A stretch of 64,000 nt of DNA from JBBROS01 sp963752225 (GTDB taxonomy: Bacteria > Pseudomonadota > Alphaproteobacteria > Acetobacterales > Acetobacteraceae). This document shows, one piece after another, positions 33,597 through 42,376 of the stretch (the stretch's first letter is position 1; each line of letters starts with the position of its first letter). Location: assembly GCA_963752225.1 (NCBI GenBank), contig CAVVXS010000011.1, forward strand, positions 1 through 64,000, given 5' to 3'. A program made the position numbers and the translations under genes. The notes beneath the pieces are model-generated. The model made no database searches and was not told the DNA's origin. It saw only the letters and a program-made list of their open reading frames with translations.

Positions 33597-34829
33597 TCAG
33601 CCGGCTTGTCGCAGCCGCGCCACCCGGGCCGGCACGGGCGGGTGGCTGAAGTTCACCAGCGCATAGAGCGGATCCGTGGTCAGCGTGCTGGCATTGTCGC
33701 GCGACAGCCGCAGCAGGGCCGAGGCCATCGGCGCCGCGCCGACCATGCGACGGGCGAAGTCGTCGGCCTGGTACTCGTGCCGCCGGCTGAGCCAGTTGCC
33801 GGCGATGCCGAGCGCCGGGCCGGCCATCTGCACCACCAGCACGCACACCACCAGCGCCAGCGCGTCGTCCTGATGCGCGATGCCGAAGCTCGGCAGCAGC
33901 CAGGGCTGCCGGCACAGCCAGCCGATCGCGAAGCAGCCGAGGAACAGCAGCACCGCCGATTGCAGCAGCCCGATCAGGATGTGGTTCAGCTTGAAGTGGC
34001 CGAGCTCGTGCGCCAGCACCGCTTCCAGCTCGGCCTCATTGTTGCCGGCGATCAGCGTGTCGAATAGCACGATGCGCTTGCTGCGGCCCAGTCCGGAGAA
34101 GTAGGCGTTGCCGTGCGCCGAGCGCCGCGACGCGTCCATCACGAACAGCCCCGACGCCTGGAAGCCGCAGCGCTGCAGCAGCCCCTCGATGCGAGCCCGC
34201 AAGGGTCCGTCGAGCGGGCTGAAGCGGTTGAACAGCGGCGCGATCCAGCGCGGGTACACATCCATCATCGCCAGCATCAGCAGCACCAGACCGAGCCATG
34301 CCCACACCCACCAGGGACCCGGCTGCCGCATCAGTGCCATCATCCCGTACAGCAGGGGCACGCCGATCGCGAGCGACAGCACGCCGCTCTTCAGCCGGTC
34401 GAGCGCGAAGGCGCCGGGCTTAGTGCGGTTGAAGCCGAATGTCTGTTCAATGCCGAAGGTGCGCAGGATCGCGAACGGCAGGCGGAGCAGCCAGGAGATC
34501 GCCCCGGCCGCGACCAGGAACAGGACGCTGCGCGAAAGTCCGGGTCCGATGCATTCCGCGACCCCGCCATACAGCGCGTCGTAGCCGAAGCAAGCCCAGC
34601 CCAGCGCCAGCACCAGCCCATACAGGGACGACGCGGTGCCGAGCCGAAGCCGCGCCCGTTCGTAGTCGGCTGCGCGCCGGTGCTCGGTCAAGCTGACGGT
34701 GTCGGTAAAGTCCACCGGGACGGTGTCGCGATGCCGGGCCACGTGGGCAGCTTGGCGGGCGCGAAGGAAAACGTCGAACGCGGTGGTCGCGATGGCCACG
34801 GCAACGAACAGCAGGAGCAGGACGGGCAT
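33597..34829 (-). CDS. M48 family zinc metallopeptidase (Ste24/CAAX protease-like)
   Basis: About 410 aa. N-terminal membrane segment (LLLLFVAVAIATTAFDVFLR), FGYDALYGG, the Ste24 signature EQTFGFNRTKPGAFALDRLK, and the zinc site LEAVLAHELGHFKLNH with the third ligand region RRHEYQADDFA. Ste24-type proteases degrade misfolded membrane proteins in bacteria. Start ATG at 34829 follows a GAGG. The leader abuts an iteron (34860) and the repA stop, 45 bp upstream, so it may be read from the repA transcript. A scrambled scrap of this gene lies at 4704-4806. Confidence 0.93.
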   Translation of the reverse strand: MPVLLLLFVAVAIATTAFDVFLRARQAAHVARHRDTVPVDFTDTVSLTEHRRAADYERARLRLGTASSLYGLVLALGWACFGYDALYGGVAECIGPGLSRSVLFLVAAGAISWLLRLPFAILRTFGIEQTFGFNRTKPGAFALDRLKSGVLSLAIGVPLLYGMMALMRQPGPWWVWAWLGLVLLMLAMMDVYPRWIAPLFNRFSPLDGPLRARIEGLLQRCGFQASGLFVMDASRRSAHGNAYFSGLGRSKRIVLFDTLIAGNNEAELEAVLAHELGHFKLNHILIGLLQSAVLLFLGCFAIGWLCRQPWLLPSFGIAHQDDALALVVCVLVVQMAGPALGIAGNWLSRRHEYQADDFARRMVGAAPMASALLRLSRDNASTLTTDPLYALVNFSHPPVPARVARLRQAG

Positions 34830-34859
34830 GGCCTCAATATGGGACGCCGGGAGGGGGGC

Positions 34860-34874
34860 GTCAGTAGAGTCCAC
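34860..34874 (+). repeat. isolated iteron at the repA 3' end
   Basis: GTCAGTAGAGTCCAC, identical to the iterons of the 35.8-36.0 kb cluster, directly behind the RepA stop codon and 30 bp before the M48 start. A remote RepA-binding site can mediate looping/handcuffing or repression. Confidence 0.85.
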
Positions 34875-35800
34875 TACCCCAAACCGAGCCTGCGCGCCTC
34901 CGCCCGTGGCACCGCCGGCAGCGATGGATGCAGCACGATCCCCTGTTCCTCGACGTCCACTCGCGCTTCCGGATACACGGCCAGCGCCATCTGCAGCGCT
35001 TCCAGGAAGGTCGGCTTGATCTGCCGAACTAGGCGGAACCCGGCGCCGAACTGGGCGTGGATCGCAGCCCAGGTGATCGGGGTCGGTTTGGTCAGCGAAT
35101 GCAGCCGGTAAGCCAGCCAGATGTAGAGGTCGATCGCGAAGGAGCGGGTGCCGATCGCCCGCAGCGCCTCCTCGCGCACCGGCACCGGATGCTCCTTCAA
35201 TGAGCGCCAGAAGCCGTCATCGAGCCGGACCTTGTCTTGCCACAGCGTCGGCTGGCTTTCGTCGGCCAGCCCGGCCAGCGAAATGCTGCTTTGCACGAAG
35301 GCGCCGTTGCTGCGCAGCTCGGCGCTGGCGAGATCGGTAAAGAAGGTCAGCTTGCAGCCGGAGATGCGCCGCGCCTGCTCGCTCACTAGTTGGTAGGTCT
35401 TTCCCCCGGCCGACAGCGACATCCGCGTCATCCAGGCCTTCATCGACCGCCCCAGCTCGACGTCCGGGTTGCCCGTCTTGACCGCTTCCGTCTGCAAATA
35501 CAGCAGGATAAGCCGGGCAATGCTGCCATAGGGGACGCCGATCAGCTCGCCCTCGCGGTCGCGTCCGGACTCGACCAGCAGCGTCGTGCGATTGCCCTGA
35601 CGCCGCCAATACGGCGCCTCGGTGCGCTTATGCGGCAAGGAGGTCATCGCGAACCCGGCATGGGTGATGCCGAGCCGGCCGTCTTCCTCGCCAAGCACCA
35701 GGGCGGCGGCTTCCACCGCTTGCCGCCCGACCTTGCTGTCGGCCTGTGCTTTAGCGACGTCGATGCCGTCCCGAAGGATCAACTGGTGAACCTTACCCAT
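34874..35800 (-). CDS. repA: plasmid replication initiator RepA
   Basis: 308-aa initiator of the alphaproteobacterial plasmid RepA type: TSLPHKRTEAPYWRRQGNRT, GVPYGSIARLILLYLQTEAV, AWMTRMSLSAGGKTYQLVSE, then the C-terminal winged-helix half with RSFAIDLYIWLAYRLHSLTK and ITWAAIHAQFGAGF. It binds iterons and opens the origin. Five iteron copies and a DnaA box lie just upstream, plus one at the 3' end. Start ATG at 35800; no strong ribosome site, consistent with low-level expression. Confidence 0.9.
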   Translation of the reverse strand: MGKVHQLILRDGIDVAKAQADSKVGRQAVEAAALVLGEEDGRLGITHAGFAMTSLPHKRTEAPYWRRQGNRTTLLVESGRDREGELIGVPYGSIARLILLYLQTEAVKTGNPDVELGRSMKAWMTRMSLSAGGKTYQLVSEQARRISGCKLTFFTDLASAELRSNGAFVQSSISLAGLADESQPTLWQDKVRLDDGFWRSLKEHPVPVREEALRAIGTRSFAIDLYIWLAYRLHSLTKPTPITWAAIHAQFGAGFRLVRQIKPTFLEALQMALAVYPEARVDVEEQGIVLHPSLPAVPRAEARRLGLG

Positions 35801-35838
35801 GGCTGCTGTTGTGGGATAATTTTATCCCCCGCTGCAAG

Positions 35839-36022
35839 GTGGACTCTACTGACGCAGGCTAATAGCAGGCTATTAGACTCAGTTATTAGTACCGTCAGTA
35901 GAGTCCACGGGATAACCCGGAGTCGCGTCAGTAGAGTCCACCGGGGGCGTCAGTAGAGTCCACTGGATAACCCGCCCAGGCTGTGGATAACTTTTTTCCG
36001 CGGGGGCGTCAGTAGAGTCCAC
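35839..36022. repeat. iteron array and DnaA box: plasmid replication origin (oriV)
   Basis: The 15-mer GTCAGTAGAGTCCAC occurs at 35894, 35927, 35949 and 36008 in direct orientation and inverted at 35839-35853. Start spacings of 33, 22 and 59 bp make the first three helically phased. GGATAACCCG follows two copies. TGTGGATAA at 35982-35990 is a perfect DnaA box (TTATCCACA on the other strand), followed by a run of T. An AT-richer region lies between 35855 and 35893. Confidence 0.9.
35859..35876. promoter_or_regulatory. palindrome in the repA leader
   Basis: CTAATAG-CAGG-CTATTAG, a perfect 7-bp inverted repeat in the AT-rich stretch 60 bp before the repA start. It could be an operator or melting element of the origin. 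Confidence 0.5.
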
Positions 36023-36042
36023 TTTTCTGCGAATCGGGCCGC

Positions 36043-36435
36043 TCAGGCCGACTTGCGCGGGCGGCCGCCTTTGGCCCCATTGGCCCGTGCTGCGGCGGCC
36101 TTGGCCGCGGAGGTTACCTGGCCGGCCTGCCGCGCCAGATGAGCCTGGGTGCCGAACAGGCCGGCCAGGAGGCCGGGGACCGACAGGTCGGCATCGAGTG
36201 CCTCCCAGTGCAGCCCGGAGCCGGCACCCAGCAGTTCGACCTCAGCGAGTTGTTCTTCGGTCGCATGCTCCAGCCCTTCGACCAGACGCGGCGGGAAGGC
36301 AAACATGCAGCCATTGGCCAGCTCGATCATCACGCGTCCGATCTGGCGGTCGTAGCATGCGGCCAGAGCCCTCGGCTCCTGCTGGCGGGCGGCACGGCCG
36401 CGCTCAAGGGCAGAGTCCATTTGGGCGTCAGTCAA
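36043..36435 (-). CDS. DUF2442 domain-containing protein
   Basis: 130 aa. ACYDRQIGRVMIELANGCMF and AFPPRLVEGLEHATEEQLAE are the DUF2442 core, followed by EALDADLSVPGLLAGLFGT and a basic Ala/Lys tail (AARANGAKGGRPRKSA) likely to contact DNA. Such genes are common on mobile replicons, often near toxin-antitoxin pairs. Its ATG overlaps the cupin stop by four bases, so the two genes are coupled. Confidence 0.85.
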   Translation of the reverse strand: MTDAQMDSALERGRAARQQEPRALAACYDRQIGRVMIELANGCMFAFPPRLVEGLEHATEEQLAEVELLGAGSGLHWEALDADLSVPGLLAGLFGTQAHLARQAGQVTSAAKAAAARANGAKGGRPRKSA

Positions 36436-36830
36436 CTCGGCCGTGGATTTTCTCCCAATGTCGATGGAGGATTGTAGGCGTAGGAAAAGTTTTGCGGTGG
36501 CGTGGTCACAGCAAGGTAGGCCAGCGCTTCCGTGCCGGTATTTTCTACTCCATGAATATCGCCCGCTGGAGTGCGAATGATGTCCCCAGCAGAAAGCGGC
36601 TCCGTCTGGTCGTTTGCAAGCAACAGGACCCCCTCACCGTGCTCGATGATCCATATCTGTTCAGAGGCTGTGTGGGCGTGTCGCTTCGACAGCGAGCCGG
36701 GCTCCATGACCACATGTGTGATCGTCACCTGGGCGTCGGGCGAGTTGTTCGGCCAAATTAGTTGCTGCGACCGTATCTCGCCTTTGCTGAGAACATCGCA
36801 TTCCGCAACGCGCAGTTTTTGGACAGGCAT
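36432..36830 (-). CDS. cupin domain protein
   Basis: About 132 aa, single cupin barrel. Metal-ligand motif region MEPGSLSKRHAHTASEQIWI (two His, one Glu) and the second motif IIRTPAGDIHGVENTGTEAL. No additional domain. Start ATG at 36830 is supported by GGGGGAG seven bases upstream; an ATG at 36848 is in frame. Substrate unknown. Coupled to the DUF2442 gene. Confidence 0.87.
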   Translation of the reverse strand: MPVQKLRVAECDVLSKGEIRSQQLIWPNNSPDAQVTITHVVMEPGSLSKRHAHTASEQIWIIEHGEGVLLLANDQTEPLSAGDIIRTPAGDIHGVENTGTEALAYLAVTTPPQNFSYAYNPPSTLGENPRPS

Positions 36831-37012
36831 TAGACGACTCCCCCTCATGCGTTACGCTGAAGACTAGGCGTATGCAGCCAAAAGGCGGAAGATCCACTCA
36901 GAATCCAGGCATTGCCGCGTTCCCGGGTTCGCCCCGCTCCCGTGCCATCCTGCCCTTCCGTGGCGTGACCCGTCGTAACAAGGATTGCGGTCGCCCGCTC
37001 ACGCTGACAGTA

Positions 37013-37025
37013 TTACGAACCGTAA
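37013..37025. promoter_or_regulatory. probable toxin-antitoxin operator
   Basis: TTACG-AAC-CGTAA, a 13-bp palindrome 13 bp before the antitoxin start, the usual place for autoregulation by the antitoxin complex. Confidence 0.55.
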
Positions 37026-37038
37026 CACGGAGCGCAGG

Positions 37039-37266
37039 ATGACGACCGTGACAGTGCGGCGGCAAGGCAACTCGGTCGGCGTGACCTTCCCGGCGGAAAC
37101 CCGCATCCGCATGGGGTTCGAGGTCGGGCAGGATCTCACCCTGATCGAGCTGGCCGACGGCGTGAAGCTGGTCAAGCGCAACGTGCAGCTGGAGCGCCAG
37201 ATGGAGCTGGCCCGCGATGTGCTCCGCGAGCAGGCCGACGCCCTGCAGGAACTTGCCAAGCGTTGA
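37039..37266 (+). CDS. AbrB/MazE-type antitoxin
   Basis: 75 aa. N-terminal swapped-hairpin DNA-binding fold: TVTVRRQGNSVGVTFPAETR, MGFEVGQDLTLIELADGVKL. The C-terminal helix (LARDVLREQADALQELAKR) would wrap the toxin. ATG at 37039 follows GGAG. Overlaps the Doc-type toxin gene by four bases. Confidence 0.85.
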   Translation: MTTVTVRRQGNSVGVTFPAETRIRMGFEVGQDLTLIELADGVKLVKRNVQLERQMELARDVLREQADALQELAKR

Positions 37267-37670
37267 CGCAACCGGAGTTCCTCGAGCCCGATGTCGTGCT
37301 GTTCCTGCACGATCAGGCGCTGCGGGAATACGGCGGCATCCAGGGGGGCAAAAGCGACGACCTGCTGCACAGCGCTCTTGCCCGACCGGTGAATAAATTC
37401 CTTTACGCCGACCCCGGCCCACCGGACTTGTGCGACCTCGCTGCGGCCTACGCCTACGGTCTCGCGGGCAACCACTCGTTCAACGACGGCAACAAACGCA
37501 CGGCCTGGAGCAGTTGCGTGCTGTTCCTGAAGCTCAACGGCACCGAGCTGACCGTATCCGCCGCCGAGGTCATCGAGCAGGTCGTCCGGCTCGCGGCCGG
37601 GCGCCTGCCCGAACCGGAGTTTGCGGCTTGGCTGCGGTCACGCCGGGTCTCGGAGCCCAATCGGGGGTGA
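37263..37670 (+). CDS. doc: Fic/Doc family death-on-curing toxin
   Basis: 135 aa of the Doc family, kinases that phosphorylate elongation factor Tu and stop translation. The catalytic Fic-like motif HSFNDGNKRTA is intact, with GGIQGGKSDDLLHSALARP near the N-terminus and LAAAYAYGLAGN before the motif. Start is TTG within TTGA overlapping the antitoxin stop, giving strict coupling. As an addiction module close to repA it fits plasmid maintenance. Converges on ileS with a 12-bp gap. Confidence 0.9.
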   Translation: MTQPEFLEPDVVLFLHDQALREYGGIQGGKSDDLLHSALARPVNKFLYADPGPPDLCDLAAAYAYGLAGNHSFNDGNKRTAWSSCVLFLKLNGTELTVSAAEVIEQVVRLAAGRLPEPEFAAWLRSRRVSEPNRG

Positions 37671-37682
37671 TCAGGCCGCGCT

Positions 37683-40600
37683 TCACGTATCGACCCCGCG
37701 CCGCGATACGGACAGCCGGATCTCCTGCCCCTCCAGCGTGTCCTCGACCACGCCGTCATCGTCCTTGGAGAACTCGGCGTCGAAGTCGAGCTTGGTCGCC
37801 AAGGTCTGTTCCTGGATATATCCGGCGTGGTTCATCAAGCGCCTGACGCAGCCCGCTATGCGCCTGCACCGCCACGTGGATGCGGTCGGTCAGCTCGAAG
37901 CCTGCCTGCTTGCGCGCGTTCTGGATCAGCCGTACCGCGTCGCGCGCCCAGCCCTCCGCCTGCAGCGCCTCGGTGACCGCAATGTCGAGCACGATCAAGC
38001 CGCGCCCGGCGTCAAATCCCTCGGCGGCCGCATCGCCGCTGCCGCGGAACCGTGACTTGGTACTGGCCCGGCTCCAGCACGATGCCGCCGATCTCGATCC
38101 GGCCGCCCTCGAGCGCAGTCCACTCGCCTGCTCGCTGCGCCGTGAACACCGCCTTCATGCGGGCGCCGTAGGTCTTCCCGAGCGACGCATCCACCTTGAT
38201 CTCCGGCCGGCCGAACGCCGCCGTGTCCGTCGTCAGCCGCACCGCCTTCACGTTCACCTCGCTGGCGATGATGTCGGTGAACGGCTGGAGCAGCGCGCTG
38301 TCCGGATGCGCCACCGTAAGCCCCGCCAGCGGCAGCCGCACTCGCCGCTTGTGCACCTCGCGCACCGTCAGCACCGCCGAGCAGACCGCGCGGGCAAGGT
38401 CCATGCTGCGCACCAGCGCCGCGTCGTCCGGCAACGCCGCCGCATCCGGCCAATCGGTCAAATGCACCGACCGCACGGAGGGCTCGCCGTCGAACAGCGC
38501 GGAATGGATGCGCTCGGTGATCATCGGCAGCATCGGCGCCAGCGCGCGGCAGGTCAGCACCAGGCAGGTGAACAGGGTGTCGTACGCCGCCTGCTTGTCT
38601 GCCGCGGTGTCCGGCGTCGTGTCCGACCAGAACCGGTCGCGGCGGTTGCGGATAAACCAGTTGTTTAACGCATCTACGTAAGGACTTACGCATTCGTACG
38701 CCTTTTGAAGATCGTACCGGTCCAGATGTCCCTGGATCGCCTCGATCAGCCCCCGCGTCTTGGACAGGATGTAGCGGTCGAGCACGTCCGTGCTCTCGCT
38801 CGAGATGCGGGCCCGGACGCCGTCGATGTTGGCGTAGAGGGTGAAGAACACGTAGGCGTTCCACAACCGCAGGATCACCGCGCGCGACATCTTGCTGATG
38901 TCCGACCCGTCTTTCGCCATCGCCAGGTCGCCGCCACTCATCAGCGGGCTCGACATCATGAACCAGCGCAGCGCGTCGGTGCCCTGGCTGCGGAACACCT
39001 CGACCGGGTCGGGGTAGTTCTTCAGCCGCTTGGACTGCTTCTGGTGGTCCTCGCCCAGCACGACGCCGTGGCAGACGCAGTTGCGGAACGGCGCCTGATC
39101 GAACAGCGCCGTCGACAGCACCATAAGCGTGTAGAACCAGCCCCTGGTCTGGGCGATGTACTCGACGATGAAGTCGCCGGGGAAGTTGCGGTGGAACCGC
39201 TCCTTGTTCTCGAACGGGTAATGCTGCTGCGCGAACGGCATCGACCCGCTTTCGAACCAGCAATCGAGCACGTCCGGCACCCGGCGCAGCATGCTCCGCC
39301 CGGTCGGGTCGTTCGGGTTCGGCCGCACCAGCGCGTCGATCGCCGGGCGGTGCAGGTCGGCGACCTCGACGCCGAACGCCGCCTCGAGCTCGGCGACCGA
39401 GCCATACACCTCGGTGCAGGGATAAGCCGGGTCGTCGCTTTGCCATACCGGGATCGGCGTGCCCCAGAACCGGTTGCGCGAGATGTTCCAGTCGCGCGCG
39501 TTCTCCAGCCATTTGCCGAACTGGCCGTCACGCACGTGCGCCGGCACCCAGTTGATGCCCTGGTTCAGCTCCACCATGCGGGCGCTGAACGTGCTGACCG
39601 CCACATACCATCCGGTGATCGCCTTGTAGATCAGCGGCTCGTCGGTGCGCCAGCAATGCGGGTAGCTGTGGTTGATCTGCTCGTGGCGGACGACGACGCC
39701 GCCCCGGGCCTTGAGTGCCGCGATGACCGCCGGGTTGCCCTCGTGGATCACGTTGAGGCCTTGGAAGTCCGGCACCTCCGCCGTGAACCGTCCCGCCTCG
39801 TCCACCGGCACCACGACCGGGATCTCGGCCGCCTGGCAAGCGGCCAAGTCGTCCTCGCCGAAGCCTGGCGCCATGTGGATCAGCCCGGTACCTTCCTCGG
39901 CCGCCACGAAATCACCGGCCAGCACCCGGAACGCGTTCGGGGTGTCGGCGAAGTAGGGGAACAGCGGCTCATAGCGCCGCCCGACCAGCGCCGAACCCGG
40001 CATCGTCGCGACGATCTCGGCCTCGCCCAGCTCGCGCGCATACCGCTCGACCGCGCTCCGGGCCAGGATCACGTGGCCGAACCGCTCGCTGCGCACGACC
40101 GCGTACTCGATGTCCGGGCCGACCGCGACCGCGAGGTTGCTCGGCAGCGTCCAGGGCGTCGTGGTCCAGATCAGCAGCTTCATAGGGCCCGGGTCGCCAT
40201 CCTGCGGCCGCAAGGTGAGGCCGACCGTCAGCGCCGGGTCGTCGCGTTCGCGGTAGGAGTTGTCCAGCCGGGTTTCGAAGTTCGACAGCGGGCTCTGCAC
40301 CGCCCAGGAATACGGCACCACCCGATAGCCGCTGTAGATCAGCCCCTTCTCCCATAGCGTCTTGAACGCCCAGATCACGCTTTCCATGAACGGGCGGTCC
40401 ATGGTGCGGTAGGCGCGGTCGAAGTCGACCCAGCGGGCACCGCGGGTCACGTACCATTCCCATTCGTGCGTGTAGGCCTGCACGCTGGCGGCGCAGCGGG
40501 CATTGAACCGCTCGATGCCGTATTCGAGGATGGCGGTGCGGCCGAAGATCTGCAGCTGCTTCTCGACCTCGAGCTCCGCCGGCAGGCCGTGGCAATCCCA

Positions 40601-40888
40601 GCCGAACCGGCGGTCCACGTGGCGACCGCGCATGGTCTGGTAGCGCGGGATGATGTCCTTCACGAACGACGTCGCTAGGTGCCCGTAATGCGGCAGGCCG
40701 TTGGCGAACGGCGGCCCGTCATAGAACACGAACTCGTTGCTCGACCCGTCTGCCGCCTGGATCGGCCGCAGCGCCAGCGATTGCTGGAACGTGCCCTCGC
40801 GCCCCCACCGCTCCAGCACGGCGTCTTCGATGGCCGGGAAGTTCGGGGGCTGCTCGGCAGCGGGATAGGGGCGGGCGTGACCGGGCAT
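37683..40888 (-). pseudogene. ileS: isoleucyl-tRNA synthetase, long eukaryote-like type, two C-terminal frameshifts
   Basis: About 1068 codons after repair. Seen: the HIGH-type motif as GLPHYGHLATSFVKD, FGWDCHGLPAELEVE, CP1 editing domain (LIWTTTPWTLPSNLAVAVGP, GTGLIHMAPGFGEDD), and KMSKS-type motif as KQSKRLKNYPDP. Length and HYGH motif indicate the type-2, eukaryote-like IleRS. One extra base near 38053 shifts QYQ away from SRFRGSGDAAAEGFDAGRGL. Another near 37829 separates LRQALDE from HAGYIQEQTLATKLDF. Start ATG at 40888 follows TTAGGA. It lies between a plasmid addiction module and an IS element; redundancy or indel errors would explain the breaks. Confidence 0.88.
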
Positions 40889-41195
40889 GGCGGGCGGGCA
40901 TCCTAAATGATTTCCGCACTTGGCATCTGCCGCGGTTGAAGGCAACGCGGACGCGCACAAAGCGGCCGAGCCACCGCGGCAGATCATGGCTGTGCCGCTT
41001 GCCGATCCTGGGCGAGCCGGGCGCCACCGGCTGGATCGCCAAGCGGGTCTGTGGCTGTACGGCAATGTACAGCTTCGATCTCTGAAATCGACCGACTTCG
41101 AGAATGCGGAGCTGCTCGACAGCGCCTATGCGCACCTCGCGGTGATTGACGACGCGGTCCGCATCGCCGAACGTCGGACCACCTGCCGGCCGGCG
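40889..41195. other. intergenic region between ileS and DJ-1/PfpI gene
   Basis: About 307 bp. A plus-strand ORF (40920-41210) has no ribosome site or recognisable family. The ileS promoter must lie here. Confidence 0.5.
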
Positions 41196-41873
41196 CTATT
41201 CCGCAGCTGATTGGCGCGGGATTAGCCGTTCCCGCTCCGCCCGCGACGCCGCGAGCTTCTGCCGCGCCGCGTCGAGCACGGCCGGTGGCGCCGTTTCCGG
41301 GCGACCCGCATCGAACGGCGGCTCGGGCGCGTATTCAAGGAACAGCTGCACCCCCTGCGCCGCCGCCTCGCCTTCCAGCTCGGCAGCCAGGACCAGGGCG
41401 AAGTCGATCCCGGCCGTGACGCCGCCGCCGCTCAGGACGTTACCGTCGCGCACCACGCGAGCCTGGGTCGGGATGGCGCCAAAACGGGCGAGCAGGTCGT
41501 GCGCCGCCCAATGCGTCGTGGCCCGCTTGCCGCGCAGCAGCCCGGCCGCCCCTAGCACCAACGCCCCGGTGCAGACCGACGTCACGTACGTGGCGCCGAG
41601 CGCCTGGCGGCGCAGGAAGCCCAACGTCTCCTCGTCCTGCAGCAGCGGATTGATGCCGCCGCCGCCAGGCACGCACAGCACGTCGAGCTGCGGGCAGTCG
41701 GCAAAGGTCATGGTCGGCTGCAGCACGAGCTTGGTCACCGAAGCGACGGGGTCGCGGCTTTTCCACACCAGGTGCACCTGCGTGTTCGGCAGCGAGGCGA
41801 ACACCTCGTAGGGGCCGGTCAGGTCAAGCTGCTGGACGTTCGGGAACACCAGGATGCCGATCTGCCGAGCCAT
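41196..41873 (-). CDS. DJ-1/PfpI family protein (isonitrile-hydratase-like)
   Basis: 225 aa class I glutamine amidotransferase-like fold: GILVFPNVQQLDLTGPYEVF, LDVLCVPGGGGINPLL, nucleophile elbow YVTSVCTGALVLGAAGLLRG (Cys) with KRATTHWAAHDLLARFGAIP, and GNVLSGGGVTAGIDFALVLA. This motif order matches the isonitrile hydratase/transcription-regulator-like subgroup. No AraC domain. Its upstream region was hit by the IS200/IS605 element, 20 bp before the ATG, so its original promoter may be displaced. Confidence 0.88.
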   Translation of the reverse strand: MARQIGILVFPNVQQLDLTGPYEVFASLPNTQVHLVWKSRDPVASVTKLVLQPTMTFADCPQLDVLCVPGGGGINPLLQDEETLGFLRRQALGATYVTSVCTGALVLGAAGLLRGKRATTHWAAHDLLARFGAIPTQARVVRDGNVLSGGGVTAGIDFALVLAAELEGEAAAQGVQLFLEYAPEPPFDAGRPETAPPAVLDAARQKLAASRAERERLIPRQSAAE

Positions 41874-41892
41874 CAGTTCCGCGCGCCGGGGA

Positions 41893-41912
41893 CTGTCTGC
41901 GGAAGCTGACAG
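41893..41912 (+). repeat. left-end palindrome of the IS
   Basis: CTGTC-tgcggaagct-GACAG hairpin. Its loop is identical to that of the right-end palindrome; the stems differ by one compensated base pair. Confidence 0.75.
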
Positions 41913-41947
41913 CGGAAGGCGTGCCCTTTCATGTTTGAGTTAAGTAA

Positions 41948-41968
41948 GCCGCAGTTGTATAATGCGGC
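41948..41968 (+). promoter_or_regulatory. hairpin abutting the tnpA start codon
   Basis: GCCGCA, nine bases, TGCGGC ends directly before the ATG of tnpA. It would mask the ribosome site, as known for translational repression of IS200 transposases. Confidence 0.5.
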
Positions 41969-42376
41969 ATGGGTGACGACGGGGCTAGATACGCGAGGAA
42001 CGCCGGGGCCGTTTTCAGCCTCAAGTATCACGTCGTCTGGTGTCCGAAGTATCGTCGGCAAGTCCTGGTCGGTGCTGTCGAGGTCCGCCTCAAGGAACTG
42101 ATCCACGAAGCCGCTCAGTTGCGCGACATGACGGTTCACGCCCTCGAGGTTATGCCCGATCACGTCCACCTGTTCTTGGAGACTGACCCGCGTTGGGCCC
42201 CGGCCGAGTTTGTCGCGAAGATCAAGGCCAACACGTCGCGCGTTATGCGTGCCGAGTTCGCGCATCTTCGGTCGCGCCTGCCGACACTCTGGTCCCGGTC
42301 CTATTTTTGCTCGACGGTCGGCGCGGTGTCGGAGACGACGATCCGCCGCTACATCGAAGCGCAGAAGGGGCGATAG
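41969..42376 (+). CDS. tnpA: IS200/IS605 transposase TnpA (Y1 HUH)
   Basis: 135 aa, normal for the family. FSLKYHVVWCPKYRRQVL opening, HUH motif MPDHVHLFLE (His65, His67), and the catalytic tyrosine in TIRRYIEAQ (Tyr128). Cuts and joins single-stranded ends at replication forks. The gene ends one base before tnpB starts. Confidence 0.95.
   Translation: MGDDGARYARNAGAVFSLKYHVVWCPKYRRQVLVGAVEVRLKELIHEAAQLRDMTVHALEVMPDHVHLFLETDPRWAPAEFVAKIKANTSRVMRAEFAHLRSRLPTLWSRSYFCSTVGAVSETTIRRYIEAQKGR

Noticed and set aside
35839..36022. CRISPR-like appearance of the repeated 15-mer
   Set aside because: Repeats are short, mixed in orientation and unevenly spaced, without unique 30-40 bp spacers or cas genes; they are replication iterons.
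38667..38690. TACGTAAG/CTTACG cluster inside ileS as a further partition site
   Set aside because: No perfect TTACGTAA; it codes conserved IleRS residues, so coincidence is likely.
40920..41210. 96-aa ORF between ileS and the PfpI gene
   Set aside because: No ribosome site or family; overlaps the 3' end of the PfpI gene antisense.
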